This document shows, piece after piece, positions 53,422 through 61,733 of a DNA stretch of 64,000 bases (positions are counted from its first letter, which is position 1; every line of letters begins with the position of its first letter). The stretch is taken from positions 248,001 through 312,000 of the forward strand of contig NZ_PPEI02000003.1 of the NCBI RefSeq assembly GCF_002899895.1, written 5' to 3'. The translations under genes and the position numbers were made by a program. The notes under the pieces are model-generated. The model did not search any database and had not been told where the DNA came from. It saw nothing but the letters and a program-made list of their open reading frames with translations. The DNA is from Chryseobacterium oncorhynchi (GTDB taxonomy: Bacteria > Bacteroidota > Bacteroidia > Flavobacteriales > Weeksellaceae).

Positions 53422-53979
53422 ATGAGAAATTTGATTAAAATATTTTCGATATTATCATTATTTGGTTTTTATAGTATTGAAGCACAGCAGGTTGTTAAAA
53501 AAGATACGCTTTCGGGAACGGAGCTTGTCATCACCATGGATTCCAAAATAAATGCTGCCTTGGAAGGAATTGAAGGCAAATGTTCAAAAGTTGCCGTCAA
53601 TAATCCGACTAAGGATTATAACAATAATGATGGTAATATTTCTACAAGCATAAATACGAAACCTCCAAAGATCTATGTACCGAATAGGGAATTGACGAAT
53701 GCTGAGATTTGTAAGAAAAATCCTCGAATTTTAGGTTATAAAATTCAGATTACGACGGTGAAAAGTAATGAAGAGGCTAATGAGGTTAAGTCTTATTTTA
53801 GAAAGAGATTTCCTAACCTGAAAGTGGAAACGGATGCTTCTTTAAGGCCTAACTATAAGATTTTAGCTGGAAGTTACTTTACAAAACAAAGTGCTGCCGG
53901 TGATCTTTCAAAAATTAGAGAATACTTCAAATCTGCCGTTGCTGTACAGTATAGAATTTTCTGTTCAGAAGCTAAATAG
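53422..53979 (+). CDS. SPOR-domain exported protein
   Basis: The 185-residue protein has a signal peptide (MRNLIKIFSILSLFGFYSIEAQ) and a C-terminal SPOR domain of about 75 residues, YKIQITTVKSNEEANEVKSYFRKRF to YRIFC. Its central block is RPNYKILAGSYFTKQSAA. SPOR domains bind septal peptidoglycan that lacks stem peptides, so a role at the division site is inferred. It has no transmembrane anchor after cleavage. The gene is alone, ending at a strong terminator. Confidence 0.9.
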   Translation: MRNLIKIFSILSLFGFYSIEAQQVVKKDTLSGTELVITMDSKINAALEGIEGKCSKVAVNNPTKDYNNNDGNISTSINTKPPKIYVPNRELTNAEICKKNPRILGYKIQITTVKSNEEANEVKSYFRKRFPNLKVETDASLRPNYKILAGSYFTKQSAAGDLSKIREYFKSAVAVQYRIFCSEAK

Positions 53980-54000
53980 AACTTTAAAATGTAAACATAA

Positions 54001-54027
54001 AAAAGCTGAGAATTTTCTCAGCTTTTT
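54001..54027. terminator. Terminator between the SPOR gene and the DUF6080-like gene
   Basis: Stem AAAAGCTGAG (54001-54010) with CTCAGCTTTT (54017-54026) around a 6-base loop; T-run on the plus side. Confidence 0.85.
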
Positions 54028-55305
54028 TTATTTGTAATAGGTTTCCAAAAACCAAAAAAATTCTGACATTCTGAACCAATTATTGATGATAAGATAAGTG
54101 AATAATATGCTAATTGTAAGGGTTAAAAATGCGGTCGTTTTAGGTGATGATTTGTAAGCATAAAATAACCAGCCAATAAGCAGTGGGTAGGCGTAAACAA
54201 AGTGTCCGCCGTAGATGTATGAGGTGTGAAGACCAAACCTCATTATACAGTGTATGAGGATGTCGAAGAGAAATGAAAGACCAATTATTTGTACCCATTT
54301 ATTTTTGAAATTCTTAAGATAACTCCAACTTATCAGTACTAATAATACAGCGATAAAAACATAAGAAAATGGAGATGAATAAAGATCCATATACAGCGCT
54401 TTAAAATCAAAGCCTTTCATGTTATGTTTGTCTGAAATTGTAAAGCTTGGGAACAAAATATTTCCTCCGAAAAAGAAAGACATGATCATATCCCAAGTGG
54501 GCATAGATTCCACATTGGAGAACTTTTCATACTGTTGATTAGTCTTTGAAAAAATGTTTTGGTACTTAAAATCAATCCTGTTTAGATAAAGCAAAATGTA
54601 AATAGCCATAGCAATTGTTCCTCTTACAATAGCATTTCCTAATTTTTTCCAATCCCTGAAAAGATTTTTTTCAAAAAAAACAGGAATAAAAACCTTTACA
54701 ATGTTAGTAATAGTAAGTCCACCTATGGTAATTGCGGACAATGATAGTGCTGCTGCCGGTGTTTTTTCTTCTTTTTTAAGTTTTATAGCTGCGTAATAAT
54801 TATAAAGGGAAAGTAAAAATAGGGTATAGGTGAAGTTTTCCGGTGTAAATGATAAAATGATATTTGTAGAAAATACTCCAAAGAACAATGTGATCAAAAG
54901 ACTAAGCACTAGCGGTAAACTGATGATGTTTTTCAGATATTTAAAAATCTGAACCACATTCAAGGTAATGATGATATTGCTGAGCCAGGCAAGGGTAAGC
55001 CTGAAAGTCATGTCCATTTTTCCGCCTGAAACAAATAGTGCAAATTCCCTAATCCAGTTGAAGAAATAATAGGATAGGGGATGTCTTTCAAAACTGCCCC
55101 CTGTCATCAGTATGGATTTATTGTCAAAACTGAAGTAGGCATCCCACGGAATTCTACTGTCGAAAATGATTCTGTAGTGGATTGCAATATATGAGCCCAG
55201 AATTCCATAGCAGGTAATAAAGAATAGAAAAACTGCGAGTTCAGTATATGAGGATGGAAAAACCAGCCTTAGAAAATGGATAAATTTTGTTTTGATAATA
55301 GACAC
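54028..55305 (-). CDS. DUF6080-like polytopic membrane protein
   Basis: The 425-residue protein has about 10-11 hydrophobic segments with the pattern of a glycosyltransferase-like membrane fold. It contains DAYFSFDNKSI and GGSFERHPLSYYF, typical of DUF6080. The first in-frame start is GTG at 55305. An out-of-frame ATG lies 7 bases upstream and opens a 23-codon frame. A TACTTTTG box (55328-55321) ends 15 bases before the GTG, so GTG fits. The function is unknown; a lipid-linked sugar enzyme is possible. Confidence 0.8.
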   Translation of the reverse strand: MSIIKTKFIHFLRLVFPSSYTELAVFLFFITCYGILGSYIAIHYRIIFDSRIPWDAYFSFDNKSILMTGGSFERHPLSYYFFNWIREFALFVSGGKMDMTFRLTLAWLSNIIITLNVVQIFKYLKNIISLPLVLSLLITLFFGVFSTNIILSFTPENFTYTLFLLSLYNYYAAIKLKKEEKTPAAALSLSAITIGGLTITNIVKVFIPVFFEKNLFRDWKKLGNAIVRGTIAMAIYILLYLNRIDFKYQNIFSKTNQQYEKFSNVESMPTWDMIMSFFFGGNILFPSFTISDKHNMKGFDFKALYMDLYSSPFSYVFIAVLLVLISWSYLKNFKNKWVQIIGLSFLFDILIHCIMRFGLHTSYIYGGHFVYAYPLLIGWLFYAYKSSPKTTAFLTLTISILFTYLIINNWFRMSEFFWFLETYYK

Positions 55306-55320
55306 GGGTCATATTTTTTG

Positions 55321-55328
55321 CAAAAGTA
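55321..55328 (-). promoter_or_regulatory. -7 box of the DUF6080-like gene
   Basis: TACTTTTG reads 55328-55321 on the minus strand, 15 bases before the GTG start. Confidence 0.4.
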
Positions 55329-55334
55329 AAATAA

Positions 55335-55358
55335 AAAACCACCAAAGCTGGTGGTTTT
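55335..55358 (-). terminator. Terminator after selO
   Basis: Ten-base stem AAAACCACCA (55335-55344) with TGGTGGTTTT (55349-55358), 4-base loop; T-rich on the minus side. Confidence 0.8.
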
Positions 55359-55376
55359 ATAAATATTGTTTTTTGA

Positions 55377-56918
55377 CTAAGAACTACAGGAAAGAGTAGA
55401 GCATCCTGTTGTATCATCATAACCGGATGGTCTTTTGGCGGAAAACTCAGGGAATATTTCCTCATAAGGATTTTCAAGGGCCTTGGTAAGTTTTTGCAGC
55501 ATTTCTGTTTTACCGTGGTTAATTTCTTCAATGCATTCATAGAGCAAATAATTCCTAAGTGTGAATTTTGGATTAGATTTTTCCATCATTTTTAAAGAAT
55601 CTTCTCTTGAAATTGAGTTGAATTTTAATCTGGACTCATAATTTTTAATAAAATTTCTAAGTTTTCCAAGCTTTTCTTCATTCAAAAAGGTGTAGGAAAC
55701 CTTGTTAAAGTGTTCTTTTAGATCTGTACCTGCTGTTATTTTTTCCAGTTGATTAAAAAATAAGGTGTAATCAAGCTCAAGTTCCTGCATTAATCCTTGC
55801 CAATTGGTGAAAAACTCTTCATCCTCTTTTTTAAGTTCATCAAACCCGAACTTTCTGCAAAGCATTGTGTCATGGGCCTCCCAGAAATAGGTGCCATATT
55901 TGTTTAAGGTATCTTCTAAAAACTTTTCATCCTTTATTAATGGGTGCAATGCATTGGCAAGTTGCCAAAGGTTCCATTGTGAAATCTGTCCTTGTTTTCC
56001 AAAAGCATACCTTCTTCCAGGTAAATCGGTCGTATTTGGAGTGAAATTCAGATCATATTCATCCATCATGGAATAAGGCCCATAATCGATGGTTAGTCCT
56101 AAAATCGACATATTGTCTGTATTCATCACACCATGTACAAATCCAACACGGAACCATTCAACCATAAGATTTGCTGTACGGGTACAGATATTTTCAAAAA
56201 ACTCTTTATATTTTTGATTGTCAGAAGATTTGATCTCAGGAAAATAATTTTCGATAGTAAAATCTAAAAGATCTTGCAGTGTTTTGTATTCCTGCTGAGC
56301 AGACATTAGCTCAAAATGACCAAAACGGAGGAAACTTTCGGCAGTTCTTATGACAACGGCTCCTTTTTCCAGTTGTGGATTTCCATTATACATCATATCA
56401 CGAACAACATCTTCTCCGGTGAATGCTAAACTTAATGCCCTTGTTGTAGGAGCTCCCAAATGATGCATTGCTTCACTCATCAGGTATTCTCGTACAGAAG
56501 ATCTCAACACTGCTCTTCCGTCTGCATGTCTTGAGTAGGGTGTGGCACCAGCTCCTTTCCATTGGATTTCTGTTTTTTTTCCGCTATCATTAATAATTTC
56601 ACCTGCAAGAATGGCTCTTCCGTCTCCAAGTTGTCCGGCCCAGTTTCCAAACTGATGTCCTGCATAGGCTGTGGCATAGGTTTGAACATTTTCAGGGAGG
56701 TTATTTCCAACCAGAAAATTCAGGTCTTTCTCTTCAAAGTTTCCTAATCCTATTTCTTCTGAAAGTATATTATTAAAAGCAATCAATTGAGGTTGATCAA
56801 ATCCGGCTGGGTGAATGGTTGAAAACAGAACCTTAGGAGTGTTTCTCTGCATGGTGTTGTTAGAGAAATCTCCTGGGAATTTCTTGATAAAAGGCTGTCT
56901 GATACGTTCGATATTCAT
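55377..56918 (-). CDS. selO: SelO/YdiU protein AMPylase
   Basis: The 513-residue protein matches the SelO (YdiU) pseudokinase family, which transfers AMP to Ser, Thr or Tyr of proteins instead of phosphate. Landmarks are TAYAGHQFGNWAGQLGDGRA, RHADGRAVLRSSVREYLMSEA, VHGVMNTDNMSILGLTIDYGP and the C-terminus ending LSCSS. In eukaryotic SelO the matching C-terminal position is selenocysteine; here it is Cys, as in other bacteria. A TACCTTTG box lies 4 bases before the ATG, so the transcript may be leaderless. The gene is single. Confidence 0.95.
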   Translation of the reverse strand: MNIERIRQPFIKKFPGDFSNNTMQRNTPKVLFSTIHPAGFDQPQLIAFNNILSEEIGLGNFEEKDLNFLVGNNLPENVQTYATAYAGHQFGNWAGQLGDGRAILAGEIINDSGKKTEIQWKGAGATPYSRHADGRAVLRSSVREYLMSEAMHHLGAPTTRALSLAFTGEDVVRDMMYNGNPQLEKGAVVIRTAESFLRFGHFELMSAQQEYKTLQDLLDFTIENYFPEIKSSDNQKYKEFFENICTRTANLMVEWFRVGFVHGVMNTDNMSILGLTIDYGPYSMMDEYDLNFTPNTTDLPGRRYAFGKQGQISQWNLWQLANALHPLIKDEKFLEDTLNKYGTYFWEAHDTMLCRKFGFDELKKEDEEFFTNWQGLMQELELDYTLFFNQLEKITAGTDLKEHFNKVSYTFLNEEKLGKLRNFIKNYESRLKFNSISREDSLKMMEKSNPKFTLRNYLLYECIEEINHGKTEMLQKLTKALENPYEEIFPEFSAKRPSGYDDTTGCSTLSCSS

Positions 56919-56922
56919 ACTC

Positions 56923-56930
56923 CAAAGGTA
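56923..56930 (-). promoter_or_regulatory. -7 box of selO, possibly leaderless
   Basis: TACCTTTG reads 56930-56923 on the minus strand with 4 bases to the ATG. A TTG lies about 24 bases further upstream. Confidence 0.45.
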
Positions 56931-56945
56931 TTAATTATAAAAGAA

Positions 56946-56973
56946 AAGACCTTCCAAATTATTGAAAGGTCTT
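56946..56973 (-). terminator. Terminator of the ricT-gldH-PBP1A operon
   Basis: Stem AAGACCTT (56946-56953) with AAGGTCTT (56966-56973), extended by a CAA/TTG pair; the minus side runs into TTTCTTTT. Confidence 0.7.
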
Positions 56974-56993
56974 ATGTATTTCTAAAAGAGAAT

Positions 56994-59372
56994 TTATTTA
57001 TTAAAATCTACCTCATCGTTAGAGTGGAGATTCTCATTTATATTTTCTTCTTTCTTTTCTGTAGGTTTCTTAGGAGTGGGATCTGCTGGTCTCGGATTCT
57101 TGATCTCGTCAATAGTCTGAAGACTTCCGTCATCTCCGTATCCTCCACTTAGTCCTTTAAGGTTAGAGCATCCGTCTTTCCAGTCTGATGGCTTGATGAA
57201 TTTATCATCAGGGGTAACACCTAAACTCTTATCCGCCCATACTTTCTTCATGAAGATGGCCCAGATTGGTAATGCCATTTTTGCACCCTGACCTTCTCCT
57301 GTTCCAAAGAAGTGGGTTGCTCTGTCTTCCCATCCAACCCAAGCTCCGGTTGCTAATTTTGGTGTAATTCCCATAAACCAACCATCGGAGTTGTTCTGTG
57401 TGGTACCTGTTTTAGCTGCAATTTCAACTGCTTTTGAGATTCCTCTTCTTCCAAGTTCTCCTGATGCAGTACCATATTGTGCAACACCTTTCATCAATTC
57501 GATCATTGTGTATGCATATAATGGATTCATTACTTCTTTAGGTTCTACATTTACTTCCTTGATTACTCTACCATTGGCGTCTTCAATTCTCCAGATCATT
57601 TCCGGCTTATTGTGGTTACCATAGTTTGCAAAAGTACTGTAGGCACCTAGCATCTCATAGATGGTAATATCTGATGAACCTAGGGCAATAGTATTGTTTC
57701 TAGGAATGTCTTCTGTAACTCCCAGATCTCTGGCTGTTTGAATAACTGCGTCTACTCCTGTCATTTCGATAAGTCTTGCTGCAATCGGGTTTTGAGAGTG
57801 TGCTAAACCATCTTTTAAAGTAAGCATTCCTCCTCTTCCAGGTACATGCCATCCGTTATGATCATAAGTTCCGTTAGAAACAGTTGAACAAGGAGTCATT
57901 CCAAGTTTCATAATAGCAGTTGCATATACGAAAGGTTTGAACGTGGATCCTACCTGTCTCTTACCTTGCTTGATGTGGTCATACTGGAAGTGTTGCCAAT
58001 CAATACCACCTACCCACGCTTTGATCTCTCCGGTTCCTGGAACCATAGACATTAGCCCGGCTTGTGCTATTTGCTTGTGATATCTGATAGAATCCCAAGG
58101 TGACATTTCTACTTCTTCCTCGCCGCTCCATGTAAATCTTGAAGTTTTGATTGGTTTTTTGAACTCCATCATGATTGAATCCTCAGGCATTCCATCTGCT
58201 TTTAACAGCTTATATCTTCCGGTTCTTTTCATAGCCTGAAGCATCACATCCTTAATTTGTTTATCATTAAGGTAGTAGAAAGGTCTGTTCTTTCTTCCTC
58301 TTTGCTCTGCATCAAATCTTTTCTGAAGATCAGTTAAGTGTTCTTTGATAGCCTCTTCTGCATACTTTTGCATTTTAGAATCAAGGGTAACATAGATTTT
58401 TAATCCGTCTTTATAAAGATTTAGTTTCTTTCCTGTTTCTTTTTCGTGACTTTCAAGATATTTATCAATCTCTTTTCTCAGATAGAACTTATAATAGGCA
58501 GAATATCCGTCTGTAATACTTTTAATAGGGTGGAAATCTACTTCTACAGGAGTGTTGATCGCCTTTTGGTAGGTTTCTTCATTAATGTATCCTGTTTTCT
58601 GCATTTGATCCAATACAACATTTCTTCTTTCCTTTGCTTTTTCAGGATATCTGTAAGGATTGTTTTTCCTTGGGTTTTCAAGCATTGCTACAAAAGTAGC
58701 AGCCTCAGGCAATGTAAGCTCTGAAGTTTTCTTATTGAAATATACTCTTGAAGCCATTTCAACACCATTAGCATTGAAAAGGAAGTCAAATTTGTTAAAG
58801 TAAAGTGTAATAATCTCTTCCTTGGTGTATCTCTTTTCAAGACTTACTGCTACCACCCACTCCTTTAATTTTTGGAAAGCTCTTTCAAACTTATTTTGAG
58901 AAGCATTTCCTGTGAAAAGAAGCTTAGCTAGCTGTTGAGTGATGGTGGAACCTCCTCCACGACCTCCTCCGTAAGCAACGGCTCTGGCAATAGAGTACAG
59001 GTCAATTCCTGAGTGTTCTTTGAAACGCTCATCCTCTTTGGCTTGTAATGCATAGATAAGATAAGGAGGAAGATCCTTATAAACAATAGGTTGAGTTTTT
59101 TCTTTTTCAAACTTACCTAGGGTTACCCCATCTGAGGAAATAATTTCAGAAGCGACAAAGATGTCTGGGTTTTCAAGCTCTTTTACATCTGGCATCTCTC
59201 CAAGGAAACCTTGGGAAACAGCAAAGAAAAGTCCTGAAATTCCTAAAACTACCGCAATGAGTCCAATCCAAATAAATGAGACCCATTTTTTCCAAGAGGT
59301 ATCTTTCTTTTTTTTAGGAGGCAGAGGAAAAGTTTTTCCTCTATTTCCTGCATTTTTATTGTTTTCTTCCAT
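56994..59372 (-). CDS. Penicillin-binding protein 1A
   Basis: The 792-residue bifunctional peptidoglycan synthase has an N-terminal helix (about 32-52), then a GT51 glycosyltransferase domain with Glu113 in AKEDERFKEH and RGGGSTITQQLAK (138-150). The transpeptidase domain follows, with Ser476 in GSTFKPF, SQN at 526-528 and KTGTT at 654-658. All catalytic motifs are intact. The C-terminal tail (after 730) is Pro/Lys/Glu-rich. It is the last gene of the ricT-gldH operon and is followed by a terminator. Confidence 0.96.
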   Translation of the reverse strand: MEENNKNAGNRGKTFPLPPKKKKDTSWKKWVSFIWIGLIAVVLGISGLFFAVSQGFLGEMPDVKELENPDIFVASEIISSDGVTLGKFEKEKTQPIVYKDLPPYLIYALQAKEDERFKEHSGIDLYSIARAVAYGGGRGGGSTITQQLAKLLFTGNASQNKFERAFQKLKEWVVAVSLEKRYTKEEIITLYFNKFDFLFNANGVEMASRVYFNKKTSELTLPEAATFVAMLENPRKNNPYRYPEKAKERRNVVLDQMQKTGYINEETYQKAINTPVEVDFHPIKSITDGYSAYYKFYLRKEIDKYLESHEKETGKKLNLYKDGLKIYVTLDSKMQKYAEEAIKEHLTDLQKRFDAEQRGRKNRPFYYLNDKQIKDVMLQAMKRTGRYKLLKADGMPEDSIMMEFKKPIKTSRFTWSGEEEVEMSPWDSIRYHKQIAQAGLMSMVPGTGEIKAWVGGIDWQHFQYDHIKQGKRQVGSTFKPFVYATAIMKLGMTPCSTVSNGTYDHNGWHVPGRGGMLTLKDGLAHSQNPIAARLIEMTGVDAVIQTARDLGVTEDIPRNNTIALGSSDITIYEMLGAYSTFANYGNHNKPEMIWRIEDANGRVIKEVNVEPKEVMNPLYAYTMIELMKGVAQYGTASGELGRRGISKAVEIAAKTGTTQNNSDGWFMGITPKLATGAWVGWEDRATHFFGTGEGQGAKMALPIWAIFMKKVWADKSLGVTPDDKFIKPSDWKDGCSNLKGLSGGYGDDGSLQTIDEIKNPRPADPTPKKPTEKKEENINENLHSNDEVDFNK

Positions 59373-59378
59373 TTATGG

Positions 59379-59843
59379 TTACGGTTTAGCCGTTTCTATT
59401 TTTATCCCAATGTCCTCAATTCCCTGAAGGTTGTCATTTCTCATTGCCTGTGTAAGGCCAATTTGATATTTTCCCTTTCCTGGAAACTTGTAATTTAATT
59501 TATACTGAAACAATGTTTCCTTTGTGTCACCAAAGCCTGTACCAAGCCATTCTCCGTTTGGTTTTGCAAGAACATAATTTAAGGTATCTGTTTCCTTTTT
59601 CTTGTTCTGTAGATTGGTGAAATTCACAATAAACCTTATATTACTGTAAGGGTAATTGTTGTTATTTCTTACGACAAATATAATATTTTTAGGATTCTGC
59701 GGATCTGAAATTTCAAGATTAAATTTTTGCTCACTTTTCTTATTCCATTTGTTGTCAACGGAGTTCATGATAGTATCTTCTCCCGAAGAAGAGTTACAGC
59801 TAAAGAAAAGGATAAGGGAAAATAATCCTAAAATTTTACGCAT
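59379..59843 (-). CDS. gldH: Gliding motility lipoprotein GldH
   Basis: The frame extends to 59927, but the start at ATG 59843 gives a lipoprotein signal, MRKILGLFSLILFFSC with Cys16, and 154 residues, as in GldH. The remaining blocks (DNKWNKKSEQKFNLEIS, PYSNIRFIVNF, GEWLGTGFGDTKETLFQYK) match GldH, a gliding lipoprotein tied to type IX secretion-dependent surface motility in flavobacteria. It overlaps the ricT stop region by 8 bases. Whether this organism glides is not shown. Confidence 0.92.
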   Translation of the reverse strand: MRKILGLFSLILFFSCNSSSGEDTIMNSVDNKWNKKSEQKFNLEISDPQNPKNIIFVVRNNNNYPYSNIRFIVNFTNLQNKKKETDTLNYVLAKPNGEWLGTGFGDTKETLFQYKLNYKFPGKGKYQIGLTQAMRNDNLQGIEDIGIKIETAKP

Positions 59844-61242
59844 CTTTATCTTTTTTTGGAGGATATTTCTTTTTAAATTTTTTCTTGTTTGGATTGCTTT
59901 GCGGGTTTTGCTCAGCATTAGGATCAACCTCAGTTTTTATCTTTTCCACTGGAGCCTTTTGTTGAGGCTGCGGTCTTTGTTGTCTGGGTTGGTTTCCGGA
60001 ATTTGCATTAGGATTTTCGGTTCTTTCAGGTTTGTCAGTTCTTTCAGGCCTTTCTTGTCTCTCAGGTCTGCTTTTCTTCTGTCCTTGTTGTCCTTGTCCT
60101 TGATTGTTGTTTGGCTTATTCGGATTATTCCTATTGTTTCTATTGTTTCTGTTTTTCTTTTCGAAACGGTCTACGCTGTTTTCCTGAATCAAATCAATAG
60201 TTTGAACTGATGTTTCAGGCTGTTTCAAATCTTCTAAAGGAAGGGTTTTTTCACCTCTTTTATTTTTGGAAATCAGCTTTTTAACAAGATCGATGTCAAA
60301 ATCATACCATGCAATAGAATGATCCACATAAGCAAACCACATTTTCTTTTTGAAAACATCTATTTTAATACAGAAAGCTCTTCCTTTTTCCGTATCCAAG
60401 ATTGTTGAAGAAGACGGGAAGTTGCTTAATGCGTCTAAATAGCTGTCAAGTTCATAGTTCAAACAGCATTTTAGCTTACCACATTGCCCCGCAAGTTTCT
60501 GAGGGTTAATGCTTAGCTGTTGGTATCTGGCTACATTGGTGTTTACAGATCTGAAGTCTGTAAGCCATGTTGAACAGCAAAGTTCACGTCCGCAAGAACC
60601 AATTCCACCTACTTTTGCAGCTTCCTGTCTGAAGCCGATCTGCTTCATATCAATTTTGGTTCTGAAAGATCCAGCATAATCTTTAATTAGCTGTCTGAAA
60701 TCTATTCTGTTGTCTGCAGTATAATAAAATGTGATTTTTGATGAATCACCCTGATATTCTACATCAGTTACTTTCATTTCAAGGCCAAGTCTTTGAGCTA
60801 TTTTTCTTGCCTCAAGCTTTACACCTTCTTCTTTTTTTCTTGCTTCCTGCCACACCTCAAGATCCTTTTGGTTGGCCTGTCTGTATATTTTAAGTGCCAA
60901 TTCTTCAGAAAACTTTTTCTTTTTCATCTGAATTTTTACTAATTCTCCCGTAAGGCTTACTACGCCTACATCGTGTCCCGGACTAGATTCTACTGTAACT
61001 ACGCTACCTATATGTAAAGGAATATTATTTACATTTTTATAAAACGATTTCCTGTCATTTTTAAACCTAACTTCCACAAAATCACACCTATTTGATGTAG
61101 GATTGTTGATGTTAGAAAGCCAGTCAAAAACACTTAATTTATAACTATTCCCGCAGGTATTTACACTTTCACAACCAGTTGCGGTTTTTTTAGGGCCGCA
61201 AGAATGTGCAGAATCGCCGGATGTTTTGCATCCACAACTCAT
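59836..61242 (-). CDS. ricT: RicT/YaaT-family regulatory Fe-S protein
   Basis: The 468-residue protein has a PSP1/RicT core (about 40-330). Its Cys blocks GSCGRELCCSTW and AGQCGKLKCCLNYEL match the RicT cluster residues. The N-terminus MSCGCKTSGDSAHSC is also Cys-rich. From about 350 onward the sequence is low-complexity (N, R, Q, P, E) and ends in KKFKKKYPPKKDKDA. In Bacillus RicT joins RicA and RicF to adjust RNase Y; partners are not visible here. A TAAATTTG box lies 22 bases before the ATG. First gene of the operon. Confidence 0.93.
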   Translation of the reverse strand: MSCGCKTSGDSAHSCGPKKTATGCESVNTCGNSYKLSVFDWLSNINNPTSNRCDFVEVRFKNDRKSFYKNVNNIPLHIGSVVTVESSPGHDVGVVSLTGELVKIQMKKKKFSEELALKIYRQANQKDLEVWQEARKKEEGVKLEARKIAQRLGLEMKVTDVEYQGDSSKITFYYTADNRIDFRQLIKDYAGSFRTKIDMKQIGFRQEAAKVGGIGSCGRELCCSTWLTDFRSVNTNVARYQQLSINPQKLAGQCGKLKCCLNYELDSYLDALSNFPSSSTILDTEKGRAFCIKIDVFKKKMWFAYVDHSIAWYDFDIDLVKKLISKNKRGEKTLPLEDLKQPETSVQTIDLIQENSVDRFEKKNRNNRNNRNNPNKPNNNQGQGQQGQKKSRPERQERPERTDKPERTENPNANSGNQPRQQRPQPQQKAPVEKIKTEVDPNAEQNPQSNPNKKKFKKKYPPKKDKDA

Positions 61243-61264
61243 ATTACTATTATTTATAATCTTG

Positions 61265-61272
61265 CAAATTTA
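61265..61272 (-). promoter_or_regulatory. -7 box of the ricT operon
   Basis: TAAATTTG reads 61272-61265 on the minus strand, 22 bases before the ricT ATG. No TTG at the usual distance. Confidence 0.45.
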
Positions 61273-61529
61273 TGTTTTTTTATCTTTATGTAATTCTAAA
61301 ATACTTAAATAACCTGAATTCGGATAAAACATTTCTGTATTTTAACAAGGAAAGGAAGCTGAGAGCTGAGAGAACAAAGGTATAGGGAGTTCAGGTAAGT
61401 AGCAGTTTTTTTAATGGTTTTGAAAATTAAATAACTTTTATTAATAAATGAACGGTTAAAATTTCCATTCCCAAGAGTTGTGTTTCATTTTTCTGTCCTT
61501 GTTTTATCTGGTCTTTAATTTTTCTTTTG

Positions 61530-61545
61530 TTAAACAAACGTTTAA
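61530..61545. promoter_or_regulatory. Inverted-repeat operator candidate upstream of the FadL gene
   Basis: TTAAAC (61530-61535) and GTTTAA (61540-61545) flank 4 bases. Such a palindrome could bind a dimeric repressor. It is AT-rich, so a chance occurrence cannot be excluded. Confidence 0.25.
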
Positions 61546-61706
61546 TATTAAACACTTTTATATATTCATCTTTATACTTTTATTAAACTCTTATAAACTA
61601 TAGCTTTGTGGCTTGTTATGTCTAGAATGTTATTTTAAACATAGTTTTCTTTTGATGTATTGTTTAAAATATTGGGAAATGTTAACAGTTGTATTCAAAA
61701 TAATTT

Positions 61707-61714
61707 TATATTTG
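61707..61714 (+). promoter_or_regulatory. -7 box of the FadL-type porin gene
   Basis: TATATTTG at 61707-61714, 19 bases before the ATG at 61734. The nearest TTG (61689-61691) is only 15 bases upstream. Confidence 0.4.
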
Positions 61715-61733
61715 AATTATATAATAATAGTCT

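Larger units (their letters stand above)
61243..61733. other. 491-base intergenic region between ricT and the FadL gene
   Basis: It holds divergent promoters: a TAAATTTG box for ricT (61272-61265, minus) and a TATATTTG box for the FadL gene (61707-61714, plus; only 19 bases before the ATG). An inverted repeat TTAAAC-N4-GTTTAA lies at 61530-61545, about 190 bases upstream of the FadL gene. I see no tRNA, no credible small gene and no larger hairpin. Confidence 0.55.

Noticed and set aside
59844-59927. A longer GldH N-terminus starting at 59927
   Set aside because: It would put 28 Lys/Arg-rich residues before the lipoprotein signal and overlap ricT further; the ATG at 59843 matches the GldH family.
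60080-60170. Short tandem TTATTCC/TTGTTTC-like repeats in the ricT 3' part
   Set aside because: They encode an Asn/Arg-rich low-complexity tail in frame; no sign of a CRISPR or mobile repeat.
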